Notes: a model not told the origin generated them from the letters alone. A DNA stretch of 64,000 nt from Isoetes taiwanensis (GCA_021234155.1 JAJEKV010000165.1:994001-1058000), one strand, 5' to 3'. Positions 32,321-45,416 are shown, counted from the stretch's first letter. Numbers and translations: made by a program.

Positions 32321-32487
32321 GACAGAGCGGTTCTTCGGCTGCTTATAAAAGATCAACATTAACTCACTATTCTAAACTCCACAACCACCTCAGCACAAAA
32401 TGGAAAAGCTTAACAATCATAGGCAAAGCCTTGCACAATATGAAGCCATAAAAGAGCGTTGTTGCTGATATAAATAAACATTTGAGA

Positions 32488-33377
32488 TTAATCAATATCA
32501 AAACACAACTTTGCTTCATCCCATGGTCCATTTATTTCAAATTTATACTCTTGAATGCTTACTAACCATATGGGACAAAGGATAGTTATAAAACTTACAA
32601 TTCCCGAAAGGAAATATGATAGAAGTCTGCTTAAGCTGAAAACCAAAGCTACTGTCATTGACATCAGCAAGGAGGAAATTAGCAAGTCCATCTTTCTTGA
32701 GCGGCACCTGATGCAGTGTGAAATCAGAGGAAAGAGAAGGAAGAACTCCAATGAAAATAACACGAGTGCAAAAACTAGGAGTCGAGATGGCAGTCTAGAA
32801 GCAACCAAAACAGATGCTACAATAGATGAATGCAATGAGATATTTGCCAGAACTGATGGTGGTGAATTTTGAAGATGCTTGACTACTTGTTTATTGCCCA
32901 CAATTAAGTTAGAGCGGCTATAGTCATGAAAAAAGAGATGGACAATGAGAAGACATATGATTGAGGCCAAAATAGAGTCCGAACTAATGGATCTTGTCAA
33001 AGTTTCAAGGATGGGTGTCATGACATAAAGCCCGCTGACAAAACATGTCAGGTTAAAAACAGACTTGTATACAAATTTCAAGGAAACATCCTCTACGATA
33101 AATAAGATTGCGCTACCCAGAATAGCAATAAGAGCATCAAAAAGAGCATAACTTTCTAGCGTGGAATTGAGAGCAAGCATCCATACAATACAATTGTCAC
33201 TGTAGAAACAACACACACATATTGTGATATGGCAACCGAGTCTTGCATCACTGTCCACAGATCACGTTTCACAACCATTACTTCTAAAAATGATGGATCT
33301 GCGTGATTATCTGAGAAACCAGGCTGCATCCCACCATAAAGTATCTTTTTCCACCTCTTCTTGCTATTTGGATCCAT
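32488..33377 (-). pseudogene. PIG-C/GPI2 (GPI-GlcNAc transferase subunit C) pseudogene, copy 1
   Basis: Starts [21 protein letters not shown] at 33377 and ends with the family signature QEYKFEINGPWDEAKLCFD at 32488. Between lie hydrophobic segments and TRSISSDSI, IVASVLVASRLPSRL. PIG-C is an ER membrane subunit of the enzyme that starts GPI-anchor synthesis. A five-base duplication (TTGTA) near 33180 shifts the frame, and a few residues before VVKRD are missing. No introns are seen. Apart from this it is near full length. Copy 2 lies at 62956-63830. Confidence 0.9.
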
Positions 33378-33699
33378 GGTATCTAAAACCAACCTGGTAG
33401 CTAGCAAACTTTAGTCCCAAAATCACTTGCACAAAACTCTTAACTATGCATGCACTATTATTAAGATTGACAGAAAAAGAATGGATATGTACTTGTATTA
33501 TTCCATATGAAATTGTATTTTTAAGAGGTAGAACTTTTCTTGATTGTAGCCAGAATGATGTTTAACCTCCTTGATGCAAGTGTGCAGAGTATTCACACGT
33601 CTCTTCATCTAATACAATTTTAATGGGCAAGCCTTCAAAAGCCAGGCCTTTCAATCCTAACTCTTAGACAGCAGGAGGTTATCTCAGCTTTGTGACTAC

Positions 33700-33957
33700 T
33701 TCAGGTTCAGCTTCTCTTCAGCTGCATTATTTGCAAATCCGTTCAAAATTGATGTTAGCCTGGCTCCTTTAAATTGTCCCATTGCTTGCAACAGGGTGAT
33801 ATAGGAAACCTTCATTCATGATGCTTTGAGAATTGTCTTTACTGATGCATCTTGTGCTTTGGATCATGTTTAGCATTATAGACATTGTTCTTTGGACTGG
33901 AAGAAAAGACTGAAATCTAACTTGTAGATAATAAGTGAAAACATGTTGCCCGCACAT
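33700..33957 (-). pseudogene. Unidentified coding relic upstream of PIG-C copy 1
   Basis: Minus strand reads FLPVQRTMSIMLNMIQSTR, then EGFLYHPVA, with stops further on. The same protein is better preserved at 62400-62630, where it continues GASLTSILKGFANNAAEEKL. I do not recognise the family. Conservation in both arms indicates a real ancestral exon. Confidence 0.5.
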
Positions 33958-33960
33958 GAC

Positions 33961-34530
33961 ACATATTATATAAAGTCACCTTTCAACCTTTCTTAGTTAA
34001 CTGATTCTATACAAGAACGGGGGACTCTAGGCACTAGATACTCCATTTTTTGCATCACTTCTATCTTGAGCTCAATCCAGAGCCAACCATGCTGTATTGT
34101 TGAGTAATTATTGAGAGAGCTTCCCAAGCTACATCATTCGTAAAAGATCTTCTTAGCAAGTGAAACACAATCCTCTTGGCTATCTAAAGACCGTTTCTTG
34201 GTTCTTTTGCATGATTTGAACTTCAAGAATTTTGCTGGAAAGCATCAAAATTCCAGGGCACGGGTACTGTGCAGCTCAGGGAAACCATTTCTCTGGACTT
34301 AATTCACATCGATAGGCCGTTTTGAGCTAACTAGTTCAATTTCAGTGGCTGGTAACTAATTCTACACCATTCGCATGGTCTCCTGAATATTTTCATCCAT
34401 TTCTGCAGAAGTTTTTCAGTAAATATGTCCACTACCAACAATCTTCACTTATTCACACTTACGTTAAAAATCTGATTAGGTTTGAATTGAATAAACATCT
34501 TTTGAGATTGATATAAAAGTAGTGAAGAAT
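33961..34530. other. Stretch without a recognised gene
   Basis: I see no supportable feature here. Confidence 0.4.
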
Positions 34531-35330
34531 TGCTAGATCATTCTGGCCATAGTTCAAAATCTAAATAGATGCGGGAGATGTGAGCATCTAAAGTATTTAA
34601 GCATCTAAAGAATCCAACAATTTTTAAAATACATTAGATGTGGCACATAAATTGTGAATTATAAAATCAGCAAAGAAGAATTATCATAAACCTTTAATTA
34701 TACTAATCAAATATCAAAGAACATAAATGTCAGTCATATAACTTCAGAAATGGTGTCAGTCTAACTAATTAAACAAGAATGCATAAATCAGACCAATGCC
34801 TGTGAAAGAATTCCTTTGTTGTATAATCCAAATGACTAACCTGTTAAATAATAATGGCAATGGCAATGGTAATGCTCTGCTCTGCTGCTGCACCTTCAAA
34901 TCTGCTCTACTGTCTGGGTATGAAGAGGATTGGGTTCACAGCTTTGACCAAGTGTTTGATCCATGGAAGTTTTGAAACCCATAGAGAGTTTGAATCCAGC
35001 CTGAGGACAAAAGCTAGATTGCTAGATCATTCTGACCATAGTTCAAAATCTAAAGACAGATGCGGGAAACGTGAGCATCTAAAGTATTTAAGCATCTAAA
35101 AATCCAATGATTTTAAAATTACGTTAGATGCGGCACATAAATTGTAAATCATAAATTCAGCAGAGAATAACTTAGAGTCATAAACATTTAATTATACTAA
35201 CCAAATATCAGAAAACATAATGCCAGTCATATAACTTCAGGAATGGTATCAGCCTAACCCAAATGACTAACCTGTTAAGAAATAACGTCAATGGCAATGC
35301 CTTTTTGAAACCTGAATGCTTTGCTCTGCT
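34531..35330. repeat. Direct repeat, two diverged copies
   Basis: The block starting TTGCTAGATCATTCTG.CCAT at about 34531 recurs at about 35018, and the similarity runs for about 300 bp (ends near TAACCTGTTAA.AAATAA). Short Met-Ala ORFs within it are artefacts of the repeat. Confidence 0.8.
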
Positions 35331-37090
35331 GCTGCATCTCAAATCTACTCTACGGCGACTTTTAATCCATTTGGAGCTGGTTGGAGACCACAGAGGAGAC
35401 AACTGGAGCCTGGGGGATCAATCGATTCTGCTGCTGCATTCTTAATAACAAGGGGTTCTTCTAACTTCATAGCAACTAACAGGGATCAATTTGTTACAGC
35501 CATTCGAGCGGCGATTCCAGAAGAGATCATCAGTCAGGCGATGATCAGGAGCCGCGGTTTGGCGACCCAGAATATTTTATTTCTTTTTTATGGCAAAGGT
35601 GAGAGAGGGAAACAAAACCCTCAGGAATTGAAATCTCAGGTACGAATATCAGGAATTGAGATCGTGTGATATTCCCAAGAATATTCTATGCACTAGCCTC
35701 TGTCCCTTGCAAGTCAAGATGGATCAAACTGCCCCAGGTTGGCCCGATTTGTAAGGAGCTAAACCAGACCCAATGGTTATTTTGCAAAGCTGATATAACC
35801 CGATAACGTAAAAATACTATCTATATCTATCTATCTATCTATAGTATTCCAAAACCTGATTGAACAACATATAACCTGATACACTGTATCATTCCAAAAC
35901 TAAGTGAGCTTGGGGAATCGAACCCCAACTTGAATCCAATGCTCTGGACTTACCTGAAGCGTCTCCTTGAGGATGTCTCTGATGTCGATGAGAGCTTGAG
36001 TATACTGTTAGCAACTCTCATGTGACAGAACGCTCATGCTCTCAGCAACATCAGAGACAACAAAAGCATGGCTCAACAGAACTTCAGCAAGCCTATGCAT
36101 AAAGATGATCACTCTGAAGTCACTGACTGCCACTGAAAGCTCCAAGAGTCAGTGGCACCAAAATGATGCTCTTCATACATAATCCTTGCTAGCATCACAC
36201 ATGATCTCCAACTCTGTACACTACAAGCAAACAAAGCCAAGCCATCAGTGAGACTAGGGAGTTGAACCCCATCACGATGCCTGCGCTCATCCGGGCATAG
36301 CAGAAATTCCAACCCAAGGGATGACCACTATACCCAGGGGTCGTAGCCGTTGAAAGTTCAGGCCTAATAGTATAGATATGAACATACAGACAATAAGCAT
36401 ACAGTCTACAAGCACAAAAATTAGAAATCGTCTTATTCACATTCAATCAGAAAGAGGTTCATGTGCTTGACAAGCACTGAAATAGCTCTTCCAATCAACT
36501 TAAGGTTCACAATAACAACAAGATCAAACATTAATTCATGGGCGGGCCCGACTGCGCATGTCTAATCACAAAGTCAATCTACCGGATTTCTTGGATCAAC
36601 GAAGTTTTGGCAAGGCTCATGTGGGACCTCAAAGTATAACGTTCAGAAACAGGCACACCCATCTGCTCCAACTCCATGCTAGACATGGCAGAATCTATGG
36701 CATCAAAGAAACCAGTAAGTTGTCGGCTCAACACACGAAGAGAGGCGGCTATCCTATGGGCCTCAGTCCCAATCTATATTACATTCGAAATAATTTGAGC
36801 ATAAAACACTTGCACTGGTTTAGCAGGATAAACATGTGAATCAGGGTGGGAGGCATCAATCTCTGGGCTTATAAAGATGGCGCCAAGCTCAAGGCTGGAT
36901 GATTAACATCACTTTGTGTATCTTCATTGCTTTCCATCATAATCCTGTAATAGAAAGTTACCAACAAGAAGTACCCTAAACAAGAACCAAACTGAAATAC
37001 AAACTGTACAAGGAAAATAAAGCTAGACAAGCTTAACCAACGGCCACACTATGATCACTTGTGTGGATTGGAATATAATCCACACCGGGC
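35331..37090. other. Stretch without a recognised gene; microsatellite and tRNA-like pieces
   Basis: A CTAT repeat sits at 35818-35844. Minus-strand GGGGTTCGATTCCCC near 35895 and GGGGTTCAACTCC near 36255 look like Pol III B boxes and may be relics of tRNA-derived SINEs. No body could be bounded. Confidence 0.3.
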
Positions 37091-37091
37091 T

Positions 37092-37484
37092 TCAGAATAA
37101 CAACATCAGGGCTGAAGGAGGGACTCGAATATCCTGGAAGTTAACATCTTCTTCGTGACAAGAAATAGAGTCATTCCAATAATGTCTACGACCTGGCCCG
37201 TTCCTTTCCACAGGCACAAAGCATGCAGGTAATCTAAAGAATATGATCCTAATGTCAGAGGGCATACAATGATTGGGATACAAAAGAACTCTCCAGGCAG
37301 CTCTAACTCTATGCTCATTAATATGAGCAGTGTTAGAGGGTATGATCCAAGAACTACACAATATGTACTTCCCAGACCTTATCATCATGCGCAAAGTGTA
37401 AGTTAAACTAGCAGTACGCCTTCGATTCCCATGATAGAACACAAAGTGAGCAGCCTTGTTCAACAAATTTCTATTATCCAACAT
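37092..37484 (-). other. Unidentified ORF, possible exon relic
   Basis: 130 residues including RVRAAWRVLLYPNHCMPSDI and IIFFRLPACFVPVERN. The composition looks protein-like, but I know no family and there is no splice or start context. Confidence 0.2.
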
Positions 37485-37612
37485 AACAAGACCTTTAGTG
37501 TCACCTCACTCCACCTTAACTACAAATTCTTAACCTTCTCAATTATAGAATCAGAAACATTATGAAGATGACATGTCTGATAGGACGCTGCCTTGTGGCG
37601 TGACGTTAAAAT

Positions 37613-37642
37613 CTCTTCTTCTTCTTCTTCTTCTTCTTCCCT
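37613..37642. repeat. (CTT)n microsatellite
   Basis: About ten CTT/TTC units. Confidence 0.95.
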
Positions 37643-38704
37643 ATATCCTTCATGCAGTATCCCACCATTCCTTCAAAACAATATAACCTATTATTATTCT
37701 TCAAATATTTACACACATCGACATGCCACCATGAGGTTTTAAAGGCCAATTAAACTCTTTTTTAATGACTTCATTCACAACCTTCAAAAATTTATACCAT
37801 GCCCTAAGAACAGCTTGACAATAAAGATGATCAACAGAGGCACCACTCTGAAGGGCAATAGCCCCAGCCAAATATCTCTTGTCACAAAAAAGGGACAAGG
37901 CATTATAAAACTTCGAGGCACATCTCGGCCTGAAAGTCCAAGCCTGGGGGGTTCACCTCTATATAAGAGGCATATGGCATGTGCGTGCATCAAGTCAGGA
38001 GAAACCCCTCTGTATACAGCTGACCCTCCATAGAAACCCCTATGTATACGGTCCCATACTGTCGAAGAATCATACCCGATTCCATACTTTTACACCCAGT
38101 CTAAGCACTTCTTGCCCTACCCTTAACCTTATTTTTACGTCCATTTTTCATTCATGTATCCTACCCTCTACCGTATTTTTACATCCAGTCCGCAAATGTT
38201 ACATCCAGTCAGTATTTAGGGTTCTTCCTGGCGCCATTTGAGTTCAATGGTCACTCCAAAAAATAAGAAAAAGAACATTCTGATTGCATATATCAGATTG
38301 CCTATGTTCTAACCATTCTACGCTGTCGAGTGTAGTTCCAAAAATGGTATATGTTCTATAGGATCAATGTTTTCATTTTGTAGTTGTATGGTGCTCTTCT
38401 GATTAAGGTTCTAGCCTTTCAATTTGTGGATCTGGGTTCAAGTTTCTGCTTCTTTACTTTTTCTTCTTCACTCTCGCTTATCTTCTTATACATTTAGCTT
38501 TTTCTTGCATTCATTTGGGAATTTCCACCTTTACACCATGTCATTCTACACTTGGTTAGCTTTAAACTTTAGATTTGCGGCCATGTTTTAGCATATGGTT
38601 AATTTGCTGTCTTTTTCTTGCAAAACTTAACTCTAGTGTGCGGGTAGCAAGCTATCTTGTGGGCCAAAAACTTGAGGCCATCTTCGAAAGCAAGCATGTC
38701 TTTT

Positions 38705-40177
38705 TCTTCATGTGTGTAAGACGAAAATCTCTTGTTCCGATCCTGCGTAAGAGGAACCGCTCTTCTGGTAAAACGTTGCTAATGGGTAAATGCTTTACAG
38801 TTACAAACACAAGCACAGAATGCATTGCAGGAAGATTTGTGATGAGGTGTTGGAAGATGCTTGGAATTCCTTTGCGCCAACTCGTGTAGAATAAACCAAT
38901 TCACGGAACACGAAAGTGACACCAAGATTTGAACCAAGACCTATAACCCAGTCCACTCAAATCTTGTTCACGTAGCTCATACTTGTATTTTCTCGGCACC
39001 AATATAGTACCACGTGCACATAATTGTAAGAAAGGATGCTGCAAATAGTATTGGAACCCATCCTCCATGTGTAAACTTGTAATAAACAAATGACAAGTAA
39101 ATTCCCTCAAATGCACCCCAAATAATCCGAAAACTAAGTGCAAGAAAAGTATTTGTTAAGCCAAACCATTAACATGATCGGTGTCAACAGATTTGTTGTT
39201 ACAAACATGGTTGAAAGTGCGCATATGCCCGAAGCATGAAAAGCAAGATCGAGAAACCGTTATGAAGATCTTTAAAATCTGCGAAAGAAGGAATCATACC
39301 ATATGCATTTCCAATGTTTGTCAGTAGTTCTAAATGCAACTGTGATGGCAATACTAGCACACATGATAAAATAATTTAGCTCGGGTATATACACATGTCC
39401 TACTAAAACTTTCGAGATGTGTGAATGACCGTGACCCTTGGAAAACAACCAAATGCTAAAGCACAGCTTAATAATCTGAAAAGTTGCGAAATCATGGCTT
39501 GACTTGCAATAATTGCGGCGGCAATCGCAACAAATGAACATTGGCCAATAGAGAGGACCTACTGAAAAGGTTGTGCAGCAGCTTAAAGAAAGTAACAATG
39601 CCAAGAATAATAAGCTAATACCGGGTAGACTTGTAAAATGTCTCCGCCACATGTTCAGATACTTCATTAGATAGGATGCTTGCCCTATATAAGCAGCCAT
39701 CAATGCAGATACACTAACGCCGAGAAGGCAATGCATCGGTTTAAACTATGCATTTTCAGCACACCTTTCTCCTACTACCCAAGGTCCTCTTAGACCAACT
39801 TACCCGGATAGATGGAACGTAAAAGTGGCCCACATCAGCAAACATAGCTTCGATTGCACGATTATATACATCCCTGATAAGGAGACATGCTAAAGGATAA
39901 TATAAAGGAAATAGCAGGTGCACTAACCTGTAATAGCAAGCACAATTCCTCCAAGTGAGACCCAACCTCGTCTCTTGTTTAACTTGAAATAGTGGTAAAT
40001 GTACATTGGGTTGAATGCTTTGAGAACACTTGGCTCATATTTGAAAATATTATAGAGCCCAATTAATCCAATAAAAACGAACCAGACAAATACTGCTGGG
40101 GCAAACACTACTGCTGGGGCAAACACTACTGCTGGGACAAATACTACTGCACAAAGCAACCAGAACATACTCAGCAT
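38705..40177 (-). pseudogene. KUP/HAK/KT potassium transporter pseudogene
   Basis: In minus order: 40177-39923 [36 protein letters not shown]; 39867-39830 EAMFADVGHF; 39736-39272 GVSVSALMAAYIGQASYLMK, then a 62-bp GT-AG intron, [37 protein letters not shown]; 39150-38915 YYKFTHGGWVPILFAASFLT; about 38871-38705 GIPSIFQHLITNLP, VLVFVTVKHLPI, EERFLLRRIG. These are ordered blocks of the plant K+ uptake permease family. Several frameshifts occur (for example around the [14 protein letters not shown] block), so it is dead. An 18-bp in-frame tandem repeat (VFAPAV) lies at 40092-40150. The first membrane segments are not visible. Confidence 0.88.
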
Positions 40178-40179
40178 AG

Positions 40180-41460
40180 AACTACTTTCATGTGAACATG
40201 AAGTAACTTACTTTTAAGTTAGCATAGCATATACCACAAATTGATACCTGATATAGCAGGAGTAAGGGAACTTTCTTGCCTCCATCAGGTAGGTCATCTC
40301 TGTCTACACTTGTAAGGACAACATATCCAACTCTGCAATACATGGTCAACATTCAATATTGCAGGTCCAGTATTTATTCATGTAGCCTACCTGTATGTTG
40401 GAAACACGTTAAACTCAGTTTGGCAGCATATTTTTCTGTCATCTCATTGTACATAAGACAATACCATGCCACATAAACTAACAATCATCAAGAGGCATCG
40501 CCCTTGCTTGTCCATCAAATATGCAGCTAAGCATGATCCTGAAACGAAGTTATATGGGAACAATAGACCATCTAACTTGCAGGAACAAACAAGGTAACAG
40601 ATGCTTACCTCTGCTCATGTAAAACAATGTATTAGCCATATCAGTGTCACTCGCCCTCAAATAGCCTAGCTTTTGAATAGCATAAGCATCAACTATGCTC
40701 TGAGTAGCTGCAACATCCAAGGCAAAAATGCTATTAACAGGTTTGGAACCTCATAAGAGCGATTGGTCTACTCCAATATCACTGATTTTTGCTGAGGCAC
40801 AGGCCTTCAACAGATATTTCGTCTGCTACTAGCATGTCCATTTTGTTTATTCTTCTCCATCTGCAACAACCAACAAGGGTTAGCTATGGCGATCCTGGCC
40901 TAATCGTTTCAGGCAAAACGAAATGTGATAGTGCCATATCCGGCATTTGACTAGTATTTCGTGGCTTTTGTGTAGCATTCTTTCGCATTGTTGATAGATC
41001 TAACATCTGCCATTTAGGCATAGCTCCAAATTGTTGTATCAATATCAACAGCCACGAAATAAAGCATTCAGCTTCTCAAATCATTATAATAGGGCCTCCG
41101 TTCATAACCAAACTCTATAAGATAGTTTTATGGGCAAGGAAACAGGACAAAAAAAAAACTCAAAACATTACCTCCGAAACACCAAATCCTAAAACGTTTT
41201 TCTGGCAGCAAGCTTCGGATTCAAAGCCCTAAAACGTACTCTTACGCCTTAGCAGCTCCAAGAAATCCATCCCCGGACTGTGGAAAATGCATACATCTGG
41301 GCGCCAAAACGTATGAGCGCCCGCATGTATACGTACTATTTTTTTTTCGAAAAAACCCCTCTTCCGTCCACGCACATGTATTCTATGGAATACATACGTG
41401 AACCCCCCGGGAGTCCAAGAGTCACCGAGACATCAATTGCTCCCTAATTCATCTCTAAAG
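40180..41460. other. Stretch without a recognised gene
   Basis: By position this should contain the 5' exons of the KUP relic, but I could not identify them. Confidence 0.3.
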
Positions 41461-41484
41461 TAGGCTCAACACAACAGGGAATAA

Positions 41485-42066
41485 ATTACTAATCGCATAT
41501 TTCTTATTAGCCAGAATGACTTTAGCTAAACTTGCTCGATATTAATCCCAAAACTTTCTGTGGTTTAGCTAAACTCTACACATTTTTCCTCTCATACTTT
41601 CTAGCATTTAGCTAAACTAACCCAAACATCATCCAAAAAAATTCTATGGTGTGGCTAACGAAAAATATTAAGCCAAATTACTATACTTGTTTTCAATTTT
41701 TTCCACTTATTTTAATCATTTTCTTTGTGAAAACATTCTAAAATAATGCTAACTAGCAAAGTCTAGGACTCAAATTAATTTATAATGCTAGAAACTAAAC
41801 TACCAATCATATATTTCTTATAAACTAGAATGATGTTAGCTAAACTAGCCTTAAATTCATTCTAAAAGTTTCTATGGTTTAGCTAAACAATACAAAATTT
41901 TATTCTCTTACTTTCTAGCATTTGGCTAAAGAGCTCCAGGGTTGGTGCAATCCCGAAAAAAGTTAAGCTAAAATTATTATTTTTTTCTCAATTTTTTTCA
42001 TTACTTTAGCCAATTTTTTTCGAAAACGTGCTAAAAAATCGCCAAATGGCTAAGTTTAGCCCTTAA
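41485..42066. repeat. Tandem pair of about 290-bp diverged repeats
   Basis: Both copies share CATATTTCTTAT.A, TTTAGCTAAAC and CTTTCTAGCATTT.GCTAAA in the same order (first copy about 41485-41775, second about 41787-42066). They are probably degenerate MITEs. Confidence 0.7.
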
Positions 42067-42224
42067 ATTATTCCATGCAACACAAGTGCCATTTGTTTAG
42101 AGCCAGCGACCCCTTTACCTTTCTTTGCTGCCCTCTTCATAAACATCTTGACACAAAAAACACAAGACAACAAAAGACAAGGAGAACAAGCGCTGCTGGA
42201 AGAACAAAAGCCACAATATCTTTT

Positions 42225-42751
42225 CCTTCTTTCCTTTCCTATATAGACAAGAAAATGCAGGCGCCACCAGCAGAGGCCGAAAATGGAAACCATCGGGTTA
42301 AGGGACATTTGCATCACCCCATGCGGCAATCAACTCCATCCTAAACCTTCTGAAACATAAAAATAGCCTTTCTGTTTTGAACTGGCCTGTCCACCATTAT
42401 CAACATATGGTTTTTTTTACATGAATACCGAAATTAAGAATTAACAATCTTAGGTTGTATTTCTACAATTTATTCTCGGGGGGACAACAATTCTTTCTTT
42501 TCCTTCCCATGCAAGCAAGAAAATGCAGGGGCCACATGCATAGGCTGGAAATGGAAACTAATGGGTTGAAAAACATCTGCAACACCTCAATGCGGCATCC
42601 AATACCATCCTAAACCTTTTGAAACACAAAAATACCCTTTCTGTTTCGACTGGCCTATCGACTATCAGCAATATACGATACTTTATACGAATATCGAATT
42701 TAACAATTGGCAATTTTAAGTTATATTTCTATGATTTGTTCTCGCGAGCAC
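42225..42751. repeat. Tandem pair of about 265-bp repeats
   Basis: AAGAAAATGCAGG.GCCAC, AATGCGGCA.CAA and ACTGGCCT.TC recur in the same order at 42225-42485 and 42487-42751. Confidence 0.8.
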
Positions 42752-44113
42752 CTTCTTATCTAAGGAGGTCAATTGGAAAATTCTTCAAACTAGGAATAAA
42801 TATAAATAGAAATAGTAAAAAGAAATCATGCTTATACTCTCAATACATAGGAAACTAAGCTGTATAGTTGTTGGACATATGTTGAGACGACAAACGGTGT
42901 TTATTATTTGTGTAATATTCATGGCAAGCAATAGAAAACGAAACTCCATAGATATAATTAGGTTCTGACCATTTTGCCTCTGCACGCAAATCTATCACCC
43001 CCTTAACCTATTCGATCTCGGCAGCTCTTGTTTTATTACTAAATCCTACTTTATTACTAAATTCTGGCCCTTTGGGCCAAACGCACTTAGGAATATCTAA
43101 GGTGAAATAAAATCTCACCTTTTGAGATCACTGCCCTAAACATAAATACTTTTTACGTAAAATACATTACAAAACCTAGGATTTTCATGCACAATACACA
43201 ATAGTTGCACAGATCAAAAGGATTTAAATTTCTATATTCCTAAATCATTATAAAACTGGAAATAAATGTACAATATAGAAAATTGTAGCTTTTGAGGAAT
43301 CAAACCCAAATGTTTTTTTTTTTTTTTTTTTTTTTTTGTGAAGGACAAAAGAAAAATTTCATTACCAGTCAGAGAAAAGTTAAGCTGAGAGGACATGTTT
43401 AAAAATCGAAAGAGAAAAAGTATCACTTTGTGCAAGACTATCTGTACATCTTAAAATCTCATCTAGTATGACTGTCCTGTAGCTCACCCATGACTGTTGA
43501 AGATCGCTTCTTTTTAGCTGTCTTCTTTAGTGCAACAATTCTCCAACCATCACCATGCTCCATTATAGTCTTAGGAATCTGTAGAAATTGTGATGACTGA
43601 AATACAAAAGAAGTAGTTATAGATGGAGCTACGACAGCTTCCATTATGTGACAATGAACTATCACTTCATGCCGACGTGCTACAACTTGATGGAAGAGCA
43701 GGTACAGTAGTGCTAGATGAAGCTATAATAGGAGGTATAATAATTGAGGAGGTAATAGTGGAGAAATCAATAATAGGAGCATGTGCAGAAGAAGAGATTA
43801 TAGGGCACGCAACCCTAGATGACGAAGTCACAGAACATTTAATTGTAGATGAGAAACCATTGACAGGAGGTGCAAGACGAGAATGAGTGGCATGGTAGTA
43901 GCAGGGTAGGTCCATGAGGTCTAAACTGTAAGATATTACTATTAATGCCTGGAAACATTGAAGCAATTTTTGGACCACAGTAACCAACCTGAAGTCAAAT
44001 GAAAGCCACGACTGTGAAAATTGATCCAATTCACTGGGTAAATAGCCAAAAGCACCTACTGACTTGTGAATGTTGCATGGAAAAGAGATAGAAACCATGA
44101 ACAAGCTGGTTAG
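42752..44113. other. Stretch without a recognised gene
   Basis: Contains a T run at 43313-43337. A + ORF at 43623-43886 (IIGGIIIEEVIVEKSIIG) is low-complexity and not credible. Confidence 0.4.
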
Positions 44114-44150
44114 CTGTATGATTGGGCCCATCCGTCGCCCAATCATACAG
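44114..44150. repeat. Perfect 14-bp hairpin at the truncation point of element 2
   Basis: CTGTATGATTGGGC (44114-44127), nine-base spacer, GCCCAATCATACAG (44137-44150). The pol reading of element 2 ends here. Confidence 0.9.
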
Positions 44151-44366
44151 TTGCTTCTTTATCCCTGTCAGCTCCTGCGTCGTCATTCTGTATGGAGCCT
44201 TGCTCGTCGGCTTCGTTCCCGGTTCGAGTGCTATCTCACACTCGACTCCCCTGTAAGGAGGGAGGTGCTCGATCTCATCCGGGAAGAGATCGTGGAACTC
44301 CGTGATCAACTTAGACCGCACTGCTTTGGAGTAGTTTGACCCCTCCTGCTTGTCCTTGAAGGACAC
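44150..44366 (-). pseudogene. Element 2 pol fragment (start of RT)
   Basis: [38 protein letters not shown], then KKQL, homologous to 7060-7270 of element 1. Homology stops at the hairpin at 44114-44150. Confidence 0.9.
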
Positions 44367-45416
44367 CTGCTTCTTCTCCTGCTGCTTTCCATGGTTGCCA
44401 CTATATGGGGCTTTAGCTGGACCTGGGCTGGCTGCTCTAGGGCTATAACTCCCTGTTGCCTTGCCTTTTGCTGCCTCTGCCCGCTGTTCTGAGGCCCCGT
44501 TCCTTGCAAGCTTATTGCCTTGAACTCTGCTTCTGATACCGTCTTTGGGTTTATTGCCCTTACAAGCTTGCGTATCTCCTCATTCAATCCTTCAATATAG
44601 CTCTCCACTGCGTGCACTCAACTTTGGCACATAAAGCCTTAGCCTCATGAATTCCTCTGTATATTTCTGGACTGATTTGTTTCCTTGCTGCAACATGTAG
44701 AACTGCTGCATCATGTTGGACTTGTGTTCCCTTGGGACGTAATGGTGCTTGAAAGCCTTAGCAAACTTTTTGAACCTGCAACCGTCCCTGCTTAAGCCAT
44801 GGGCCTTGGCATAACCCTTCCACCAAATGCGTGCTGCTCCCTTCAGGTTGGCTGTTGCCACCCTGCCTTTGTCCTTGTCCTTCATACCATAGGCGTTACC
44901 ATACTCACTCATCTCATCGAGCCAAGCCTCTGCTTCCATGCCTGACCTATTCTCGCCTGAGAATTGTTCAAGCTTCCTGGCCTTCCATACGTTTCCCAAT
45001 GCTGAGTCTACCTTCTTCTGGTAATCCGAGGCCTTTGAGTCCTTTTGCCTTCCGTCTCTACGGTCCTGCACCTGCTCTTCCTCTTCCTCGGAGTCGGAGT
45101 CCGAATCTGAGCTTGTGTCGGAGGATTCCGTGCTATGGGACCTCCTTCTCTTGCTCCTCTTCTTGTCCTTACTCTTTTTCTGAGGTGGTGCTTCCGGCAG
45201 TTGCACATTGTCGTTTGGACCCGTTCCTGCTTGTGCTGCCAGGAAAGCCTTTATTTGCTCGAGGTCTGTTCTCATCTGCGACACTTCCTCCTCAGGAGTC
45301 ATGGCGCCAAATGCTTCATACAGGCTCCTTGCCGGGGGTGGCCTAGGCGGGGTCTGTTCCTCCCTACGGTCTCGTCGTTGTTGTTCCCCTGAGCCTGGGC
45401 CTCTAGCTGCATACAC
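44306..45416 (-). pseudogene. Element 2 Gag
   Basis: From 45416: MYAARGPGSGEQQ, a Pro-rich lead, a Lys/Arg- and Ser/Asp/Glu-rich linker, then the gag domain (WLDEMSEYGNAYGM, AARIWWKGYAKAHGL, FKHHYVPREHKSNMM, YTEEFMRLRLYVP). A frameshift near 44610 moves to VESYIEGLNEEIRKLVRAIN. It forms the capsid of the particle. A possible 3' splice site (TTGTGTATGCAG) lies at the very start. The CCHC knuckle is lost. Confidence 0.9.

Larger units (their letters stand above)
32325..33960 (-). repeat. Inverted duplication, arm 1
   Basis: Matches 62400-64000 in opposite orientation. Shared words include GAGCGGTTCTTC.GCTGCTTATAA at one end and the FLPVQRTMSIMLNMIQSTR coding relic at the other, with the PIG-C relic between. 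Confidence 0.85.

Noticed and set aside
32555-32872. + strand ORF across PIG-C copy 1
   Set aside because: Antisense shadow of the minus-strand PIG-C frame.
35880-36320. Functional tRNA genes
   Set aside because: B-box-like words only; no cloverleaf with acceptor stem could be drawn.
38575-38889. + strand ORF at the KUP relic
   Set aside because: Antisense shadow of the KUP C-terminal exon.
43623-43886. + ORF rich in Ile/Glu
   Set aside because: Low complexity, no family, no context.
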